Assembly (NCBI GenBank): GCA_022266195.1
Contig: WHVY01000007.1
Location: 2,542,001 to 2,606,000, forward strand
DNA from: Tetranychus cinnabarinus
Taxonomy: Eukaryota > Arthropoda > Arachnida > Trombidiformes > Tetranychidae
Reading direction: 5' to 3'
Length of the DNA: 64,000 nucleotides
Position 1 is the stretch's first letter; each line of letters begins with the position of its first letter. Below are positions 9,553 through 20,100 of this stretch, in pieces. Under the pieces are notes generated by a model. It was given only the letters and a program-made list of their open reading frames with translations. It did not search any database and was not told where the DNA came from. A program made the translations under genes and the position numbers.

Positions 9553-10014
9553 ATATGATGGCGATTAATAGTGGACATGCTAGATGGTGTAAAAGTGGTC
9601 AAGAGGGTGCCGGCCAATTTTGTTGAGAAAAGTCTTTTTAAAAAGTGATGTTGTTTAGGTTGAATTGGTGGATGTGTTGGATTGAGTGGTGAACAATATA
9701 ATGAAAAAAGCCTCTCTTTACTCTTTACTCAAATGACAAATTTTTACATAAAATCCTGGTCCAAAAATGAACCATCAATCTGAATAACAAAAAAGTTTTT
9801 GTCCCTCTTTGAATGTTATTGAATACGGATTCTACAATTTTTCCCCCAACTCCTATTTTCATGAATTTCTCAGAGATCTGAATTCTGAGGCGAGGTTTCC
9901 TATTTTTCGTGGATGTAGTTGAATCAGGGCTTTCATGCTGTGTAATTTTTTTTCTTAGAACCCGCTAAGTTTGGCCACAATCTTGACACAAAAATTTGAT
10001 ACATTGACTTTATA
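9553..10014. other. Non-coding insert between eIF2B-alpha pieces
   Basis: No family recognised. Part of the roughly 1-kb sequence separating the two conserved eIF2B-alpha blocks. Confidence 0.4.
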
Positions 10015-10342
10015 CTAGGTGAGTCAAAAGTCGCGCAAGTTTTTAAATCGCTATAACTTTTGAACAGCTATAGATAGACACAAAATTTTTTCAGCTAAAT
10101 GCATAATTTTAAGGGGGATTTCATTTTTTAAAATAAAAAAATTTTCACCAAATTATCGCAATTCTGGCCCTGAGGAAGCCCGCTTTCAAGGGTGTAAGGT
10201 CCATCTCCAGGTCAAAATTTTTTATTGCGAAAAACATAATCCCCCTGCCTGAAAATAACGTGGAAAAAATTTGGTGCAAAAAAACCAAAAGACAGCCCCA
10301 CAATCGCGATTTAAAGACTTGCGCGACTTTTGACTCACCTAG
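10015..10342. mobile_element. 328-bp MITE, TA-flanked
   Basis: The ends CTAGGTGAGTCAAAAGTCGC and its exact complement form inverted repeats of about 36 bp (GCGCAAGTTTTTAAATCGC on the left, GCGATTTAAAGACTTGCGC on the right), flanked by TA at 10013-10014 and 10343-10344. No coding frame. Non-autonomous Tc1/mariner-like element by target site and size, unrelated in sequence to the MITE at 7571. Confidence 0.85.
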
Positions 10343-10584
10343 TATATTGTGTAGAAGTGTAGATTGCTTTCAACAAACCTCTTTATGTGTTGGATGAAAG
10401 TTACAAAATTATTCGTCATTATCCATTAAATCAAGCTGACATACCACAACCTATTCGCAAATCAGACAAGAGGATTCGAAGGAAAAGCGGCACATTCAAC
10501 GAGTCAACCGGTGTTGTCGACTCATTGGCAGCATAGTTCCAGTTGTTGGCCATCAAATAAAACATAATTTTTGCCTTTTTACAA

Positions 10585-11124
10585 ATTTGAGTCACTTGAT
10601 GATTAAATCTAATTGCTTTACTTTAATTTCTTACTATTTAGTCATTGGAACAAGAGAAACATGCACTTCGTCGGAAACTGGACAATCTGGAGGGTGAATA
10701 TGAAGGACGAGTCAGTGAATATCAAGCCGATTTGACTGCACTCAAGAAAGAGCTTAATGACCAGCAGACTACATTGAAACAGTATGAACGAGAAAAGGGT
10801 AAAATGGTTCAAGAGTTGATGGAACAGAATCACAGGTTAACAACAGAATTGAAACAAGTAAGTGATTAATTGGTGTTTATTGATTGCTATTTTATCCCTT
10901 TCAATGGGTCAACATTAAAAATAATTGAAATTAACCTTTTAAATCTAAAGATTGACTTTACTGTCTTTGAGTAGTTGATCGTTTTCTTGCTTTGTTTTAG
11001 ATACTCCAATTTTAACACATTTCAGACTATTAATACACTGTGATAATAACAGTGAGAAGATGATTATGATTATGAGTCTAATAATTGCAATTAATTGGGA
11101 ATGCTTATCATTTGCCGATATAAA
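10585..11124 (+). pseudogene. Inverted copy of BICDL1-like exon 2 with intron flanks
   Basis: This 540-bp segment is the reverse complement of about 17249-17787. It contains the whole 72-codon exon (SLEQEKHALRRKLDNLEGEY onward) with its acceptor (CTATTTAG) and donor (CAA|GTAAGT). Reading both copies base by base through the exon and about 100 bp downstream I find one difference (CCCTTTC against CCCATTC near 10900). Similarity fades at both ends. The exon is intact but has no exon 1 on its strand upstream, so it is probably not expressed as a BICDL1 protein. It includes introns, so it is a DNA-level duplication and not a retrocopy. Confidence 0.9.
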
Positions 11125-12221
11125 CATCAAGACCAACAAATTATCGTTAGCAAGGTAACAGTTTATCGTAATCATTGAATCCAGATGAAGAGTAGAAATG
11201 GAAAGGATGAAGAATTCAATTGGAATGTGATACAACTTTTGACCGACGCTAAAAGCATAAAAGTCAAGACAAAGTCACACATAAGGAAACAGTTGTGAAG
11301 GCAGCTACAGTAGGGATCAGTCCATGTCTAACGATTACCTAGCTGATGACCTAGCGACTTGATTTTATTTTCAATGCATTGAGTGTGTATTGCATGTATG
11401 TATTTTAATGACTGGCAGAGTTGAAGAAATTTTTAGAGCCAAAAAGAAGGTGTAGTTTATGTTATGTTGAATTGACCACCGAGTGTGTTGCCATCAGCAT
11501 CCCGCTGTGGTAACAAAGCTATTTATCTGTGATGATGAATTAAATGATTGACTAAATTTGGATCTTCCTTTTTTCATCATCGTCTTTCCTTTCCAAGCAC
11601 CTTGATTTAAATAATTTGTTGATCCTTTTTTTCTTACTTGTAAAGCTTGAACTAAACATCAGCAGGGTTACTTGTTAGTCTTGTTAGCATGTTGATGATG
11701 ATCAATTTAATAGCAGATCAAAAAGCACAAAAATATTATAATTTTAAGTTTTTTTTAATCTCACCATTTACATGATATATTGCTACAGTTCAATCAATAG
11801 AGGAGATAAGCTTGAAAATGATTAAAGATGAGGGGCGAGAAGAGATGAATAGCTAATGGGCAGGAAGCAAGGCTCATTTTCACGGGTAAAAGGGTCAAAA
11901 ATGGTGAAACAAAATTAGAGAGAGAGAGAAAAGGACAAGATAAAGGCCCAAAAAACAGAGATGATAATAAAGTGATTCAAGACTGAACAAGCTCATATGA
12001 TTAAACTAATTAAAGGTTTGGTTTACAGCAAATTTTTAGTCTTTCGAGTTATAATGAAAGGTTTATCGGTAAAGAAGAGTTGGCCACAAAAGGTTGATCC
12101 AAATCTCTTTGGTATTCAGCTATTATAGCTTTATTATAGCATGTAATAAAATGAAATGATTGGCAAAGAATCATCATTTTAGTCGTTACCATTCGTTGAG
12201 ATATGAAAGTGCAATGAAAGG
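11125..12221. other. Non-coding stretch, nothing recognised
   Basis: AT-rich sequence between two stray BICDL1-like exon copies. No frame, repeat or RNA gene stands out. Confidence 0.4.
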
Positions 12222-12434
12222 ATTTGCCATTCGGTAAAATCTTGAAAGCAATGTTTTGTTAACCAGAGTTGAGATTGGACTTAAATTTCGAGATTCGGCG
12301 ACGTTTCTCCTTCTTTTCTTGACTTGAAAGTTCATCTTTGAGTTGCTCATCCAGTAAGCTTTGCATATCAACCCATGAAAGAGTGTCAAAGGAAATTTTA
12401 TAATTGATTGAAAACATTAGCATAGAGAAGGAAA
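12222..12434 (-). pseudogene. Decayed copy of BICDL1-like last exon
   Basis: Similar in the same orientation to 14181-14410, covering the terminal exon and part of the preceding intron (VDMQSLLDEQLKDELSSQEK against VDMQSLLDEQLKNKLSSQEK). A four-base deletion around the GAGATTCGGCGACG segment shifts the frame, and a 12-base stretch near the former C-terminus is missing. It is clearly older than the exon 2 copy. Confidence 0.85.
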
Positions 12435-12874
12435 GTAAGACTAGGATGATGGAGGACAAGGCAAACAGTAAAAGTCATATTGAGATGATGAAGCAAATAG
12501 GAATGGTTGGCGTTTTTTGTTATCGTTAAGGTTTACCCAAGTTTTCAAGTAATCACCAAAGTTGTAATATTTAATATGGTTAGGCCCTCAAATTTGGAAA
12601 CGTGGGTGTCGTGCACCTTCATCTCTGTCCCCATCCTCATCCTCATCATATTATTATTAGCTATAGGATGTTTCAAGCTCCTCCTTGCTAACCCGTGAAG
12701 TTCAAATAGGCCAAACCTTTGTGAATAGGAACCCAAAAAAATGTATTAATTTTTCATTTTCATTTACTTTCAAGTGAACGGACCAAGTTATTTTCCCATT
12801 TTTTACAAAATATTTTCAAATATTTTTTGATAATCCTTTTTTTACTTGTCCCAGTCTTTTGTCTGTCACTAAAA
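12435..12874. other. Upstream region of the zinc-finger gene
   Basis: AT-rich. Should carry the promoter and 5' UTR of the gene at 12875. No clear TATA box was identified. Confidence 0.35.
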
Positions 12875-14053
12875 ATGTCAGGTGTTGATGGTCATGTACA
12901 TATTTTTAGACCCTGGGATCAATCATCATCTTCATCATCTTCATCAAACTCGTCAAACTCATCAATTTCATCTTTTCCCTCATCAACCTTGTCTCATCCA
13001 CCTTCTTCGTCTTCATCTTCACTATCATCACCATCTTCATTATCAAAGTCAATGTGTTGCTCTCAATTGATTCAACCATATTATAATAGTTTAAATGTGT
13101 TTACTCCACATCAATATCATCACCATCAAAATGCATCTTCATCAGCATCAAATGTGCCGCAAAAAAAGCAGCGAGCAAAGAGATTTAAATGTCCACATTG
13201 TCAAGTTGCCTTTTCAAATAACGGACAACTCAGAGGACACATCAGGACTCATACAGGTTAGTACATTAAATGCAGATTTACAACATTCACAGTGACTGAA
13301 TAGAGATTCCGTTATTATATGAGTTTGGTTTACAAAAGCCTGTAACGCTCTGAGTAAATCAATTTCAGCTAATTTTCATTTTATTGAGTTATAAACTTTA
13401 CATGATCATAAATTGCTTACAATACAATTCCTAAAGTAATTTGCCTTTTAGTCTCGAGACTCTCGAGTGGTCTGAAAAAATTGCTTAAGTCCAAGTAAAT
13501 TGTACTAAACATTTTGGTAAAAAGATTGCGATTTAAGCGAAAAACTCGCATTTCTTGTTTCGTTAATTTCATTGCTTTTTTATGTTTGTTGCTCATTGAT
13601 TTACATCAACCAATTACAAGTTCATTCAATCGGGATTATTATTCAATTTACTTTTACGGGATTAAGTTCGTTGTTGCTTAACATATCTTTCCAGTTTAAA
13701 CCGTAAACACATGAAAATCTTGAAGAGCTTAGTTTCAAGTGATTGATTGATTCTTATTTTTATCCTTCTGATGATTAGGTGAACGTCCATTTGTTTGTGA
13801 TCATGAAAATTGTATGAAAACATTCACTCGTAATGAAGAGTTAACTCGACATCGAAGGATTCACACTGGTATAAGGCCGTTTTCATGTTCAATTTGCTCA
13901 AAGCGATTTGGTCGCAAGGATCATCTAAAGAAACACCAGCGAACTCACGATAAACGCCTTGCAATACAATCAACCACCGCTCAGTCAATCAGCCAAAATG
14001 CCTTAACTAATCATTTCCTTCCTCAATATACTTCCTTTTTGACTCTAAACTGA
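12875..14053 (+). CDS. Three-finger C2H2 zinc-finger transcription factor
   Basis: Two exons, 12875-13256 and 13779-14053, give about 218 residues; the intron is 522 bp, phase 1 (CAG|GTTAGT and GATTAG|GT). The N-terminus (MSGVDGHVHIFRPWDQ) is followed by a long serine tract and Pro/Ser text, then three consecutive C2H2 fingers: FKCPHCQVAFSNNGQLRGHI; RPFVCDHENCMKTFTRNEEL with TRHRRIHTG; and FSCSICSKRFGRKDHLKKHQ. Finger 2 has the C-x4-C form, and the H-x3-H ends and TG-x-RPF linkers are intact. The finger order resembles KLF/EGR-type DNA-binding proteins, but I do not assign an orthologue. An upstream in-frame ATG at 12827 would add a hydrophobic leader that does not suit a nuclear factor, so 12875 is preferred. 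The gene faces the BICDL1-like gene and ends 123 bp before its stop codon. Confidence 0.85.
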
Positions 14054-14111
14054 AACAATTAAAAGTAAACAACAATCTAACTGATTATCTACAGTTAAAA
14101 TCATGTGTACA

Positions 14112-14131
14112 TTTATTTGTATTCATTTATT
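14112..14131 (-). promoter_or_regulatory. Two polyadenylation signals for the BICDL1-like gene
   Basis: AATAAA on the minus strand at 14126-14131 and 14112-14117, about 46-65 nt after the stop codon. They lie within the 123-bp gap shared with the convergent zinc-finger gene. Confidence 0.6.
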
Positions 14132-14176
14132 ACAATATTTTGTTTTCATTATTATATATATACATATTGAACATAT

Positions 14177-17100
14177 TTAATTTGCCGTTCGAAACAATCT
14201 TAAAAGCTTTGTTTTGTTAACCAGGCTTGGAGTTGACGCTGAGATTGGACTTAAATTTCGAGATTCTGCTTGGCGACGTTTCTCTTCCTTTTCTTGGCTT
14301 GAAAGTTTATTTTTAAGTTGCTCATCCAGTAAGCTTTGCATATCAACCTATGAAAGAGTGTAAGAGAAATTTTATAATTAATTCAAAACATTAGCATAGA
14401 GAAGGAAATAAAGGAAAAGTTGATGAAAGGTGATTGAAAATTTAAATCAAATGACAGCTAATCGTTTAGAGAAATATGCTTCAATGTGAAACAATAAAAA
14501 AAACGCATTTTCTGAGAAGTCCAATTGAATGGAAAAGCTTTACTGTCCGTCATTTATCCTTTAGAATTGGTCAGAGTTTGGAGATGAAAAAATGGTAATT
14601 ACCTGCCACTGTTCCAATTGTTGTGATAATGTTATCTTTTGTTGGATTGCTTCCATTAATTGACTATTAATGTGCATACATTCGATTCGTGTTTTGGCTA
14701 ATTCAATTTCAACGGCATTCTTTCTTGCAACTGCTTGATCTCGAAGTTCCCAAGCTCTTTTAACAAGCTCATCTTTACCCATTACACCGTCAGTATCAAC
14801 TGATTCTTTAAGATAATCTCTTTCTTCTTTAACAGCTTTCAATTCAGTTTCTAAAATGGTCATTTGAGTTGCCATCTTCATCAATTCATCATTTTTACGC
14901 TTTATCTCATCATCCTTCTCAACTGCTTCTTTGGCCATCTTTTCTAACTGTAAACGTTCACTGGCAATTGATTGACATGAGACACAAGGCTGTAAGAATA
15001 AAAAACAAAAATCAAATTAGTGTTAATCATAAACTCAAACAGATTATAAATATTAATAATCATCATTTAATTTCTTTATCAAATACATACCAAATCATCC
15101 ATCTCTTCAAGTAATTGTTTGTACTCTTTGAAAGCAGCTGAAATCATTCCCGGCCTCACATGGTTACAGTTGATATCTTCAGGAGTTGCCGGTATACCTG
15201 AGTCTCCGGTTGAATTAAAATGACCACTATTTTCACGGCGACGATGAAGATCTTGACACATGCGACGTAATTCATGATATAATTCAGACAATTCTTGGCC
15301 ATTCTGTTGGTGTGAAAAAATTAAGAAAAATAACAGATTAGATGTGAAAATTTCCCAGATTATGAAAGATATATTTGCTTGTAAAGGGTTCAATTGTAAT
15401 TAACCTTTACCAATATAATAGCTTTTAAATAATCTTCAGCTATAATTTTCGCTCTATGATTACCTTCAATTACCTTTCTTCATAATTTACACTAATGATC
15501 AATTTCAATTATTACAACCAACAAGCTTATCGAAGTGTTTAAGGAAACTAACATTATCCGTTACTGTTGTTGTTTTCATGAAATACAGTTAACTGTAAAT
15601 GTTTGCACTTTTAATTTGATAAAATTTCCAACCGACTAATAGATTGTACTGTTGACTCTATTTAGCAATCAAATTGCAGGAGTTAATTCCACGCATTTCA
15701 TTGCTCATTAAATTAAATTTCCTAATCATTGATCGATTATCATGATTTCTTTTGTCATGTTTGATTGTTGGTGGATCGGTTAGAGCGTGTTTTATAAAAA
15801 AAATTAGATCTAAACCTTGACCCACAACTGACTGCTGGTTAAAATTAAATACAAATTTAAACACCTTACTTGGGATAGAAAAGGTTAAAAATGTTTGTTT
15901 GATAGATGAAGATAAATTAGTATGAAGGTTAAAATATCTTCCATCATTTATAATTTAACCATTACAAGGCAATATGGATCAATCAATTGATTTGCATAAG
16001 ATAATTTACCTTCCAATTTTCATCAAGATCCTTTGAATAATCACAGATATCTTCATCCAAGTTAAGATTAGATTTAAGATCATCCTCAATTGATGAGGAT
16101 GAGGACATTTCAATCTCATTATACAGTGATGTTGGTTGCCCGCCACCATTACCAGTTCCATTACAATTAGGTGTGTTTGTCGTTGACCCATAATGGTCCA
16201 TTTTATGTTTCAAATGATCATTAATCACTCGGGCTTCCTCCAATTCCCTTTGTAGATTGTTGATTGTAATGGTTTGATCTTGATTCGTTTTCTCCAACAT
16301 TAATATCCTTTCGTTTGATTCTTCAAGGGCCAAACTAATCTGTTCTCTCTCCTCGTTAAGGGCACTTATTCTTTTTTCTAGATCACTTTTGCGTTTACTC
16401 AGTAAATTAATCTAAGACAAACAAATTAAAGTAACAAGATTAGTAAACACAGCAAAAGACAAGAGCGAGGTGAAAAAACGCAGACGATATTACTTACTTC
16501 TTCTCTTAATCCTTCCATTTGGGCAACGTGGTCGTTAAGATTGGAACGGCGCGCGTTAAACTGTTCACGTAGGGACAATAACTGATTTGACAATTGTTCC
16601 TCCGATTCGGATGCCTGAAGATGACCACAATTAAAAAAAGGTAATTATTAAAATAAAATAAAATGAACGAGATGAGATGAAAGACGAAAAGAGATGAAAT
16701 GGTGAAAACATAAGACAATAGTGAAAGCTTAAAAGTAACGGCTGATTTGAAGAGAGCTCAACAACCAATGGCTACCAGCCAACTGATTGAGTGCAATTTT
16801 TAAATTATTAAACACAACTCATTGGATAACAGAGAGTATAATGTTGATGTTTATGATTATGATGAAAGGATGATAATGAAGGTTACAGTAAACAAGTAAA
16901 CAAGTAAACTGTAAAATGCCATTTTTGGCAATATTTTTAGTTCTTACAGGTCAAACCTTTAAGATGGCTTAAGAGTTGATGAAGGTGAGAATGGAAATTC
17001 ATTTTTGCTGGATAAAAACGGATAAAGGTTAAAGATATCATTTAATGGTCCAAATGATAAAGGTGGATATAAGGTTAACTAAGATTGCCTTAGGTCAAGT

Positions 17101-20100
17101 TTCAATTGATTTTGGGTGAACCAATCAATATTTTTAATAACCAATAGTAGTCACCATCATAATGAACATTAGTTTTCATCAATATTCACTTTCCATTCTG
17201 TATTAATAAAACACTCGATAACCCAAAGGGGTTTTTTTAAAATTGTAATTTATATCGGCAAATGCTAAGCATTCCCAATTAATTGCAATTATTAGACTCA
17301 TAATCATAATCATCTTCTCACTGTTATTATCACAGTGTATTAATAGTCTGAAATGTGTTAAAATTGGAGTATCCAAAACAAAGCAAGAAAACGATCAACT
17401 ACTCAAAGACAGTAAAGTCAATCTTTAGATTTAAAAGGTTAATTTCAATTATTTTTAATGTTGACCCATTGAATGGGATAAAATAGCAATCAATAAACAC
17501 CAATTAATCACTTACTTGTTTCAATTCTGTTGTTAACCTGTGATTCTGTTCCATCAACTCTTGAACCATTTTACCCTTTTCTCGTTCATACTGTTTCAAT
17601 GTAGTCTGCTGGTCATTAAGCTCTTTCTTGAGTGCAGTCAAATCGGCTTGATATTCACTGACTCGTCCTTCATATTCACCCTCCAGATTGTCCAGTTTCC
17701 GACGAAGTGCATGTTTCTCTTGTTCCAATGACTAAATAGTAAGAAATTAAAGTAAAGCAATTAGATTTAATCATTAAGCGACTCAAGTTGACGAATTGAC
17801 AATTGTCTTGATCAGCATTTAATTCATTCATTTCAACATTCAAAGAATCTCTTGATTGACATAACTCACTTTTCATTTGATTGTCTTTTCTATTGATAAT
17901 TATGCTTATTATATTGCTGTTGACAGGTTAAGTGATTATGATCAAAAGATGGCTTCATCAATTGGATTTACAATTAATGTTTACCATTTGGTTAAGGTTA
18001 ACAAAAATGTTGACTCGAAACAATGTGTTTAGCCAAATATCCCATGAAGCTTCAATAATGTTTTACCCTCAGTTGGTAATCAAATTGATGATCATGATTA
18101 TAATGTAACCAGGATTTAATGGTTAGTTTAACTAATATAGTGAAAAAGATATTTTATATTGAAACCTTTACTTGTAATCATCTTTTGATTCCCTCAACCA
18201 AAGGATTGAAAAGATCAATAAAAATTATTCTTTTCTCAATAATAATGAACATTGAACACAGTAACATTTTGAAATTAAATGTTTGCATGAGATAATCAAT
18301 TTCCATCTTATTGACTTCAACACAATTTCAATCGGGTTTTCATGTGTATTGCGCTTTATTACGCTTCTTGCTGACAGACAAATGATTGAAAGCTTTTTGT
18401 ATCAGTTTTAACGATAATTAGCAACCACAGAGTTAATTATTATGGTAACAATAAAAGTGTAACTGTTATTAAAAACACACAATCAAAGTAAATTGAGAGA
18501 AATGGTTACAATTTTAAAGAAGCATTCAAGTCACTATCTTATGGGTTGCACTGTGTGATCTTATGGTAAAGTCATGGCATGTTAACATTGTAAATGAAAG
18601 AGTTGATCACAAGATGAATTGATTTCTTTCACTTGGTGTTTATTGTCCCCCAATTGAGGTAAATTAACCTCAATATTTTCACTTTAATCACCTAAACAAA
18701 CAATTCAATGATGTATCAATAAGGCCGCTTCTTTACCAATTATAATAATACAATCATATTGTACATCACATCGTAAAACCATCATAAAACCATCAGTTTT
18801 TCCTCACCTTTAATCATCTCACTGATTACAATGGAAGCTAATATTCAATCAATTACCAATCTTTTGATGACTTCAAGTTTTTACTTCACCATTGATTGCA
18901 ATTCAAATCAAAGATGATGATTGAACCATTGTGATTGATGAATACATGTAAAACCAACAACAGCTACCATTTATTTTCAAACAGCAAGTCCCAACACAAT
19001 TGATGGATACAACATTGAACAGTTATAGACTACTGCAAGTGTTAAAACAGTAATCATCTCGATCACAGGATTAAACAAATTGAAAAACTTTGAATTACTT
19101 TGAACGATATAATCTAATTATTTCATCGAGTTTACTTTTAATTTCAAATCTCAAAAAAATCTCAAGCTCAACCATCTCCATCTGGTTATTGAGAGACAAA
19201 CTAATAAGATAACGGCTGACTAATTTGTTATGGCTTGTTGTTTTGGCGCTATTTCTACTTCCATCTTGGTTAATATGGTTTTAGTAATGGATTTACATTA
19301 TTAATTTTTTTATTATTAGTGGACATTGACAGCTGTATAATGGATATTACTTGACAATCATTAAATAATGATATCGCTTGGATCATTCCAATATAATCCC
19401 GTTCTACTGACCATTTCATTCACTTTCAGTGTTTACCGGATGATTGCCTGTTTACCGAAATGATTATCATAATGTTAAGGTAAATTATATTTTTTTTTGT
19501 TTCTTGTCCCGCTAATAACAATAATAATGAAGGTAATAATAATGGTAATCATGATATTGTATACCCGAAATTTCAATAAATTGAGCTCATTTTAGGGATA
19601 AAAAGACGGAAAGGTTAACTCTCTCTCTTTTTCTCAGCCTATTGTTGGTTTAGTTTCTACTTTTTTTTCTTGGTTATCATTATTTTTTCTCTCATTTTTA
19701 TTTTATCAACCTTTCTTCATTGCTAACTGTTTATGTTAAATTGATAAACTAATGGAAACATTTTAAGATTAACATGTAATGAACACTTTACTTCAAACAT
19801 TTTGATTGTAAAATTATCCATTATAGTCAAATTTTGACCCCATTTCAATCAATTTAACAGTTTAGGCCCGAAATGATTTGCACCATTGAATTGGAGGGTA
19901 AAAGTATGACCTTTTTCATTCATGTTACACTAATGCTTGTTGTATTGATTTATATTGAAACAGGTAAAAGATCAAACTCGTTAACTTGGACATCAATGAG
20001 TCTTTACAAATGAAACAATCACGGTTACAAGTAAATTAATTATGATGGTTGAGATTATCAAAAGATTGATCAAAAGATTATTCAGTTGTTGATCGCCAAT

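Larger units (their letters stand above)
8765..10536 (+). pseudogene. EIF2B1: Broken eIF2B subunit alpha copy
   Basis: eIF2B-alpha is the regulatory subunit of the guanine nucleotide exchange factor for eIF2. Exon A (8765-8901) ends SEIFLRFITLTASEYQ, matching the family's ELFLRFISL segment. A 49-bp intron follows. Exon B from 8951 reads SIDEMRKALKSHGNLFLDKV and later SYSPVVLETFLF, VTKSAPDN, and VGADGVVENGGIINKIGTYS, the strongly conserved core. It breaks at LCATRN then TAA at 9364-9366. The missing next segment appears at 10363-10536: IAFNKPLYVLDESYKIIRHY, PLNQADIP, matching the family's NKPFYVVAESFKF-x-R-x-FPLNQ-D-P block, then a diverged tail and TAG. The family's N-terminal 50-60 residues and the usual C-terminus are absent. 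The roughly 1 kb between the parts contains a hairpin and a MITE. Confidence 0.8.
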
